Below are positions 57,246 to 64,000 of a DNA stretch of 64,000 nt, piece by piece. The DNA is from Torymus aiolomorphi. Lineage: Eukaryota > Arthropoda > Insecta > Hymenoptera > Torymidae. The translations under genes were made by a program, and so were the position numbers. The first letter of the stretch is position 1. Each line of letters opens with the position of its first letter. The stretch spans positions 192,316,604 to 192,380,603 of the forward strand of contig CM070873.1 of the NCBI GenBank assembly GCA_036365515.1. The letters are read 5' to 3'. The notes beneath the pieces were generated by a model that was given only the letters and a program-made list of their open reading frames with translations, was not told where the DNA came from and made no database searches.

Positions 57246-58810
57246 AGCCAAGTTGAAGTTTGCAACGTTGCGACTCCAAAGAAAATCCAAACTTCCATAA
57301 AATTATTATTTCAGCACGGATTCTATTCTAAACCAATAAGAATGATGTGAACAATAGGTAAAAATTTAAAAACATAAAATACAATAAAACTCACCCCCTT
57401 TCAGAGGCGTAAAATAAAAAAAACTCTCATAGCGCCGTTTTTCAGATTAGCAATAATTTTATTGTGGGAATCCGATTTGCAGCACGCACGCAACCTAGAA
57501 AAAAACCGCTGCTAACTGCTCTAGCAGAATGCTTTCTCAAAGAGGATTAATTAAAAATTATTTATAATTCATAAAATTATTTAATTTTTGTAAATAATTT
57601 ACTTTTTCAAATCCGAATTTTTTTAAAGTCAATTAGTAACACGTGAGTAATTTCAATATGACACTTTCTAATAGCAGGATCATAAATCGGAGTTGAATTA
57701 GTCCGCAAAATATAAGATTAAAGCAGGATAACGTTATAGGGCTTAATGACGCGAGCGCAATGATGGTCAATCGCTTTAGATTAAAAACCACTTTTCTACA
57801 TATCTTATTTTCCATAAATAAATTATACTTCTTCAAATCCGCATTTTTAAGTCAATAATATCACGTGAGTAATTTTAAAAGACATAAGTTAGAAGGAAAT
57901 CGAAAATAATTTAAGAATATCGGTCTTTATTTAAAATGTAATGCTAAAAAAGTGGAATTTTTTAACTGATTATGCTGCCTGACTTATGCTGCCTCTACAG
58001 GAAGATTGATAATTAAAGGGGTTGGGCAAATCAGAGATCTTCCACATCTTCCGCAATATAAATGACAATTTGGTTCATCCCAAATTTCCGTATACAAACG
58101 ACAGCATGCAAAGCAAGAGGTTATGCCGAAAAAGTTATTTATAATTCATAAAATTATTTAATTTTTCTACAAAATTAATATTTTTTCAAATCCGCATTTT
58201 TAAGTTAAAAATAAATAATTTAGAAGATTATCAAATGTACTTTAAGAATATCTGTCTCCATTTTGCATATATTTCTAACAAATTAATAAACAAAATTATT
58301 TTTGAAAAAAAAATGTTTGGCATCCTCCAAGTACCGCGAAACACCCTCAAACTACCCCATTCGCTCTAGAAAAATCGAAAAAATTGTAAATCCTGCCGTT
58401 TTTGAGATTGCCAATAATTTTATTGTTGGAATACGCTTTCTAGTATGCAGGCTAGCTAGAAAAACATTGGCATCCCCACAAGTACCGCGGAACACCCTCC
58501 AACTACCCCTTTCGCTCTAGACATATCGAAAAAATTCTAATTCTAAGTTCTTCATGCATAAAAATTTTAAATTCTGCATGCTAGAAACCGTGTTCGAACA
58601 ATAAAATTATTGGCAATTTCAAAAACGGCGCTATGCTAAAAGGGGTTGTTTGGGGGTGAGTTTTTATTGTATTTTATGTTTTTACGTTTTGATCTATTGT
58701 TCACATCATTCTTATTGGCTTAGAAGAGAATCCGTGTTGAAATAATAATTTTATGGAAGTTTGTATTTTCGTTGCAGTTACAGCGTTGCAAACTTCAAGC
58801 ACATAAATAG
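57246..58810. mobile_element. foldback element with internal direct repeats
   Basis: The left arm (57246-57510) contains TTGAAGTTTGCAACGTTGC, ATAAAATTATTATTTCA and AATACAATAAAACTCACCCC. The complements lie at 58560-58810. The centre has three copies of TCAAATCCGMATTTTTAAGT (about 57605, 57835, 58185) and two copies of GGCATCCYCMAAGTACCGCG (58319, 58468). Confidence 0.8.
57984..58136 (-). other. Cys-rich short reading inside the foldback
   Basis: A minus-strand frame reads FFGITSCFACCRLYTEIWDE, then CHLYCGRCGRSLICPTPLI, and ends EAA plus a stop. The C..CC and C...C..C spacing looks metal-binding. There is no clear start or splice site. It may be a captured exon or chance. Confidence 0.25.
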
Positions 58811-58955
58811 CCGGATGTTGTGAAGCATTTAAATATTGATTTTGATTGGTCTATAAGGATAGGCGCGAAAATCCGTTACTTACGCTACATTTGAATGTTT
58901 TAAATTAAATTTTTATTCCAAACTATTCAAAACTAAATCATTAAACCAATTATAT

Positions 58956-60434
58956 CCCTACTGAAAAAGCCCACATGGGACCCACATGGGACGCATGTGG
59001 GAACCATGTGGGTCCCATGTGGGACCCTTGTGGGTCCTTGTGGGAACCATGTGGGACCCATGTAAGAAATTGCTGCGGGGTCCCATGTGGGTCCCACATG
59101 ACCAAACTAAAAAAAATTAGTAAATAAATTTTGTTGTTATTATTTTTATTTACAAATTTTATTATCACATACAGGTATACTTATTAATATGCGAGAAAAA
59201 CATTAAATTTAGAAATTAAAAATTTTTTGCGGACGATGGGAATCGAACACGCGACCCTTGGCACGGTAGTCGGACGCTCTAACCACTCACCTATGAAAGA
59301 CTTACAGTTGGCCTTTTCAAAAGTGATACGTAAGCTACACTACGATATACGCGTTATTTAATGGCTTTTTTATAAAATTAAATCGATAATAAAATTTAAT
59401 ATAGTTACTTAACTTAACAATATAATAAATAAAATTAATTTTTTTCGTCATAAATGAAGGAAATATTATGATAAGGGTATATATATAAATCTCTACCATA
59501 CCGACATCGTTATTTTATTTTTATTTACTACTACTATAATACTGGGCACTTATTTTAAACAAATGCGATTTTCCTCACAATTCATGCGAAAATTAGGGTT
59601 AAAATTTTTTTTATAATTTCAACTTCAAAATTTTCTCAATTATTGTTCAGCAATACGTATTTTTAAATGTGAATATAACAATAATTTAATCAATAATTTC
59701 ATGAGTTACCTTTTTAATCCAGACGTATTGTTTGTATTGGATTGTGAAAAACAGAAAATCGCATTAATTTAAAAAAAAAAGTTCGCAGGGTTATAGTAAT
59801 TAAATAATTACTCAACAATGCCGGTATAGAGATTTTATGTACACAATTTTCATATTTATTTTATTTATGACGAACAAAAATTAATTATATTTATTTATTA
59901 TATTGTTATGTTAAGTAACTATATTTAATTTGATTATCGATTTAATTTTATAAAAAAAAGCCATTAAATAACGCGTACATCGTAGTGCAGCTTATGTATC
60001 ACTTTTGAAAAGGCCAACTGTAAGTCTTTCATAGGTGAGTGGTTAGAGCGTCCGACTACCGTGCCAAGGGTCGCGTGTTCGATTCCCATCGTCCGCAAAA
60101 AATTTTTAATTTCTAAATTTAATGTTTTTCTCGCATATTAATAAGTATACCTGCATGTGATAATAAAATTTGTAAATAAAAATAATAACAATAAAATTTA
60201 TTTACTAATTTTTTTTAGTTTGGTCATGTGGGACCCACATGGGACCCACATGGTTCCCATGTGTTTCCCACATGGGTCCCACATGGTTCCCAATGGGATC
60301 CCGCAGCAATTTCTCACATGGGTCCCACATGGTTCCCACATGGTTCCCACAAGGACCCACAAGGGTCCCACATGGGACCCACATGGTTCCCACATGCGTC
60401 CCATGTGGGTCCCATGGGGGCTTTTTCAGTAGGG
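58956..60434. mobile_element. foldback with CCCTACTGAAAA termini and CCCACATGGG satellites
   Basis: The left end is CCCTACTGAAAAAGCCCACA and the right end the complement of CCCTACTGAAAAAGCCCCCA. Tandem self-complementary CCCACATGGGAC units follow on both sides (58968-59100 and 60228-60420). Inner arms then extend to about 59500 and back from about 59860. AT on both sides may be a 2-bp target duplication. The terminus equals that of the element at 9294-10029. Confidence 0.88.
60033..60101 (+). repeat. tRNA-like sequence in the right foldback arm (twin at 59232-59300, minus)
   Basis: GGTGAGTGGTTAGAGCGTCC resembles a Pol III A box and GTGTTCGATTCCC a B box, about 30 bases apart. The T-arm stem does not pair properly and there is no full acceptor stem, so it is not a functional tRNA. 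The same sequence in reverse lies in the other arm. Confidence 0.7.
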
Positions 60435-60628
60435 ATGGAAAAGATTAATTTTGTGTTTTGAAAAATTATCTGATTATCCTATCAATTAAACAAATTAAAA
60501 TAGTATCACAATGAAAAATTACACCCATAATCTGAAAAACAAAATAGTAGGCGCGTAGCACGTTTGTATTTTGCTAGAAGCTTAAATGAACCGATCCTGG
60601 GAAAAACGTAACTTTAAATCACGAGAAA

Positions 60629-60934
60629 CTTACAATACTAGTGGCATAAGTCGTACTGTACGGCACGGCAAGTATCTTGTCAATACATGTACCGCGTGCA
60701 TATACCGTGTCAAAAAGAACGACTTATGACACGTGTATCTTACATTATTTTATAGCTCTGACCTCATAAATCTGCCATGTCACGCCTATCCGTGCGATTA
60801 GCAGTCCAATTTTGCACCGTGTAGTACCGCTCGAGCGCTAGCGAGGGTGATAGGCACAGTGCAACAATGATCTACTTATGTCACGGATAGGCGTGACATA
60901 AATGCGGATTTATACCACGCAGTGCTATAAATAA
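60629..60934. mobile_element. nested-hairpin element, third copy
   Basis: It shares ACTAGTGGCATAAGTCGTAC, CATGTCACGCCTATCCGTG, the core CGAGCGCTAGCGAGGG, CACGGATAGGCGTGACATAA and the tail CACGCAGTGCTATAAATA with the copies at 41597 and 46194. The second hairpin is intact; the first is degraded. Confidence 0.78.
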
Positions 60935-62815
60935 TTTTCTATATACACTTATTCCGACTAAAAATAATGATCATTGTAAAATTCCTTATCAACAATCACA
61001 AAGACGTTAACAGAACGCAACTTGTTGCTAAAATTAGCGAAGTTATACAAAAATCAACACTTTTTCAAAACTGTTAATTTCAAATATTATACTTTCTTAC
61101 GTCAATTTTTTTCTCACTTCAGAGTTTTAACTATAACTAAATTGAATTTAAGTTAAAATCACTAATTAACTAATCGAATTAAAGTTAAAATCACACATGC
61201 AAATTTGTGTTTATTAGATATTTAAAAAATATTAAATAATATGCATAAATAAATTGTTGTTGAATAAATAAATAAATATAATTTAAACAATTACCTAATT
61301 GGGGTCTGCAAATCTGTTACTAATAAACGTGGTAGACAGTAATAATAAAGTAATAAAAAAAAGTATAAGTTCAAAAATAAAATATTGTATGCTAAATCTA
61401 TACTAAATAGTGTACATTTCAATACCTGTGCGAGACAGTCATGACACCCTTCAGTGACGTTTTAACACTCACTTCGCTCGTGCGCAAACGTTCACGCGAG
61501 GGTAAAATCACACTATAGTACTAGTATCAAAGCATACTAAATTAATCCTAACGTTGTAATCGGACAGTTGTATCAGAAATTAAAAATATACGTATTAATT
61601 TGCAATACAAACATCTCATTATACGTTCGTTTTTTGAAGTTTTCTATTTGAAGTAGATAACGATATGAATTTTTAAAGACTCTAAATACTACCTTTTTTT
61701 ATTACGACACGTTTTTTAATTTGTTCTCAAAGTGAGTTTTGCTACAATTGCTTTTGATACAATTGCTAAAAAATATATGTACAATTAAATGCAACTCGCT
61801 AGTGATCGTAATCAATAAAACAGTAAGCAATGTGATCGTAAATAATAAATCTTTCAGTTTAAAAAACGTAATGGAAAATAACCAGTATTGCTATAACGTA
61901 CGTAAATTATTGTAATTTGTAAAAACACATGGTGTTACATTATAACGTTAAGGCGGTCTTACACTTAAAAATTTTGAAAAATATTTGTTATTCTGAACCT
62001 ACAAGAAATGGTTTGGATCAAAAATTTAAAAAATTAAAAATTATATGGTTAAAAGAGTTTATTACCCTAGCGAAAATATTTCTGTTCAAAAAAGTTAAAA
62101 ACTATTAGTAAAAGTTATAAACTGTTAAAAACTGTTATAAAATGTAGGATTTTGGACGTTACTAACTGTTTATTCGCTCCGTGCATGCCGTTGGAGGGGA
62201 TAGGCGAAACTATGTAAGCGCTCATGGTGACGGAAAGTAGCAGCTTCTGAGGCTATTGCGTGTATTACTACATATATCGAAAATAACCTCAAAAATACAT
62301 AACATAACAAATTAGTATTTAAATGTATATATAAATTGACTTTTTGATAATTGCCTTCATGAAATGTTATATTTACATCTGTTGCTACTTTTGAAGAGAT
62401 ATCGATGCATATATCGCTACTTTTGAAGAGTTTTGGAACTTTTGAAGAGACTCCTCAAAAGTTCGACGTAAGAATCGGTACTTTTGAGGAGGTTTAGGCT
62501 TCGTCTACAATAAGGAGCGTTTCTATGATTTCGCACTTTTCCGTGTTTTTTTTACGTTTTTTCGGTACTAAAGCGGGCGCCGCAGGCGTCGTGGTGTTAG
62601 TCAATACCAAGAGGGGCATTATTTCTTTAGTCACGCGATCAAGCCTTTACTTTGTATTTGAATCTCTGAGCAAAGAGACTATACCTCCTCAAAAGTACCA
62701 ACACATGTAAATATATATATATATATATATATATACAGCTACATACATTATACAAATAACATAATGAATTTAACTTATGGTTACGTTGTTACATCATTTA
62801 TTTTATAACTTCTCA
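60935..62815. other. AT-rich stretch with small repeats
   Basis: No gene is recognised. It holds a hairpin-family remnant at 61410-61520 (TAGTGTACATTTCAATACCT, CGCTCGTGCGCAAACGTTCAC) and repeated CTTTTGAAGAG/CTCCTCAAAAGT motifs of both orientations at 62385-62700. There is a (TA)n tract at 62711-62735. Confidence 0.5.
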
Positions 62816-62849
62816 TATAAGCTAATGCCAGAGATGAATAGAGAGATTG

Positions 62850-63130
62850 CCAGCGCCCCGGAAAAAAGTGAGGCGGATTTCTGCGCGCGGCGCGCTGCTG
62901 CCTCTCGCGGCCAAAGTATCGAAGCATGTCCACATTTCTGATTGGTCGTTGAGATGTGTACATTGCGCGGGGTGGGGGAAGCGGGAGACGACTGCTCGGC
63001 GGCTCAGTGCAAGTGCACCGAACATGTGTGTACTGGAGCGGGCCGGCGGCGCGCCGCGCGCTTGCCGTCTGTTTACTTCTGCCGCAACAATCCGACTACG
63101 GCCGAGCGGCCTAACAATCGCCGCTCGGTC
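62850..63130. promoter_or_regulatory. GC-rich island, possible promoter
   Basis: A sharp GC- and CpG-rich stretch in AT-rich surroundings, containing CTGATTGGTC (an inverted CCAAT box), GCGCGGGGTGGGGG and GGCCGGCGGCGCGCC. Open frames cross it on both strands, as expected of GC-rich DNA. No gene is evident to the right. It may be a promoter of a gene outside the window or part of a GC-rich TE. Confidence 0.3.
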
Positions 63131-63267
63131 GAGCATTTGTATTATGCACGCAAATACGCAAATTACCGGAATCTTAAACTTAAAACTACAAAACCCAAAT
63201 TCTAATTCACAACCCAAGCCCGAAGGGGAGAAGATAAACATAAACGATTTCAGTGTTATGCATTGAT

Positions 63268-63372
63268 ATCGTAGCGGTAGCCGTGGTGGCTAAGGCGTGC
63301 GGCTAATTTTGCCGTAATCTTTTGGATCCACGTTCGATCCCGGCTCACATTTTTTTTTTTTTTTTTTTTTAA
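63268..63372 (+). mobile_element. tRNA-derived SINE head with poly-T
   Basis: GTAGCCGTGGTGGCTAAGGC looks like an A box and ACGTTCGATCCCGG a B box. The ends AGCCG and CGGCT can pair as a short acceptor stem. A run of about 22 T follows, a Pol III terminator. The T-stem is mispaired, so this is a SINE-type derivative and not a tRNA gene. Confidence 0.55.
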
Positions 63373-64000
63373 CACATGCATAATTTCTTTCATTATATTA
63401 TTTAACCATAATTAGTATTCTTTAGTAGAATTGATGTTTTAATTGTAATTGAGATTTTTTTTTTCAGAAAACTTTGCAAGTAAAATATATTGAAGTAGGT
63501 ACTATGATATTTTTGATAACACTTGTTTAGTTAAGAACATTTTGTATCCTGAATAAATTAATTCACCGAGAGTAAATTAATTAAAAATATCGTTATATTT
63601 ATTTTTTGCAATAGTATCCCTATCCAATTTATATGCAAAAAGGAATTAATCACAATCAAGATAAATTTTTTTAAGGATGAAACAGGATAAAAAATTATCG
63701 TTAAGCACGCAAGTTCAATTTCTGAAATACATATTACATTCTCATTCTCATTCTCTAATTCCTAAAACATACGTTATTTGTTCTAAAAGTAAGTTTCTAT
63801 TAATATCATTTATCAAATAGTAATCAACAAATATCTTAACAGTAGTAAGAACAGAATTTCCCAGTACTTATCTTCCGTAGCATATAATTTAAAAAACATT
63901 TTTAATCAACCGAAAATGCACAAAGGCTATCCTCAAAAAATGCGCTTGTGCTTTAATTGTTTTATTTAAGCCTCAAAGATAATCCTGCATAAGATTTACC
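63373..64000. other. AT-rich right edge, nothing recognised
   Basis: No coding stretch, RNA gene or repeat identified up to the end of the window. Confidence 0.5.

Noticed and set aside
58968..59100. A CRISPR-like array
   Set aside because: Units are about 10-12 bp, self-complementary and contiguous, with no spacers.
60033..60101. A tRNA gene
   Set aside because: A and B boxes are present, but the T stem and acceptor stem do not pair, and an identical mirror copy lies in the other arm of a foldback.
60157..60461. Several overlapping coding frames rich in Gly, Pro, His and Trp
   Set aside because: They arise from the CCCACATGGG satellite and read in all frames on both strands.
62822..63266. 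Two 139-residue frames on opposite strands
   Set aside because: GC-rich DNA with few stops; no recognisable domain in either direction.
63268..63345. A tRNA gene
   Set aside because: Only about five acceptor pairs form, the T stem is mismatched and a long poly-T follows; better read as a SINE head.

Overview
The window looks like arthropod chromosomal DNA, most likely an insect and possibly a parasitoid wasp. That is an inference from AT-richness, spliced genes with short exons, insect-type Gypsy, BEL and Penelope elements, and many long foldback DNA elements. There are no rRNA genes, functional tRNA genes or CRISPR arrays. Most of the 64 kb is transposable-element (TE) debris. One spliced host gene, one long intact transposase ORF and fragments of two broken host genes stand out.

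Layout. 0-5.4 kb: a broken MSL3-like fragment and an intron-containing but frameshifted XRN1 (5'-3' exoribonuclease) pseudogene. A mariner element (2764-4445, TA duplication) sits in the XRN1 copy and itself carries a foldback flanked by a 9-bp duplication. 7.3-15.8 kb: a dead Ty3/Gypsy element on the minus strand, hit by three foldback elements: one in an LTR (TTAA target), one in pol, one in gag (8-bp target). 16-35.9 kb: an ORF1-only LINE remnant split by three successive insertions. These are a TTAA foldback, an 8.9-kb element with about 1-kb terminal inverted repeats carrying an orphan transposase-like gene, and a 9.1-kb foldback. The last holds a Penelope copy and a TA-target element, which in turn holds a BEL/Pao retrotransposon with near-identical LTRs. 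Empty sites for several of these insertions survive in the window, so many boundaries can be read to the base.

36-44 kb: the 5' end of another LTR element with three copies of its primer-binding site, palindromic MITEs, and a roughly 226-bp tandem repeat interrupted by two insertions. 44.3-53.4 kb: a BEN-domain gene on the minus strand. I assembled eight exons whose splice phases all agree (651 codons plus stop); its first exon was not found. 54.4-56.9 kb: an intact 818-codon TNP2-like (CACTA/EnSpm type) transposase ORF. 57.2-60.4 kb: two foldbacks. The second shares its 12-bp terminus with the foldback in the Gypsy pol gene. 60.6-64 kb: hairpin repeats, a GC-rich island and a tRNA-derived SINE head.

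The strongest candidates for something undescribed are (i) the large TIR element with its orphan transposase-like gene at 22.4-24.4 kb, (ii) a dispersed repeat family with a TAGTAYATT head and nested hairpins carrying a CGAGCG-AGCGAG core, and (iii) foldbacks that keep a common terminus but differ in the palindromic satellite just inside it.
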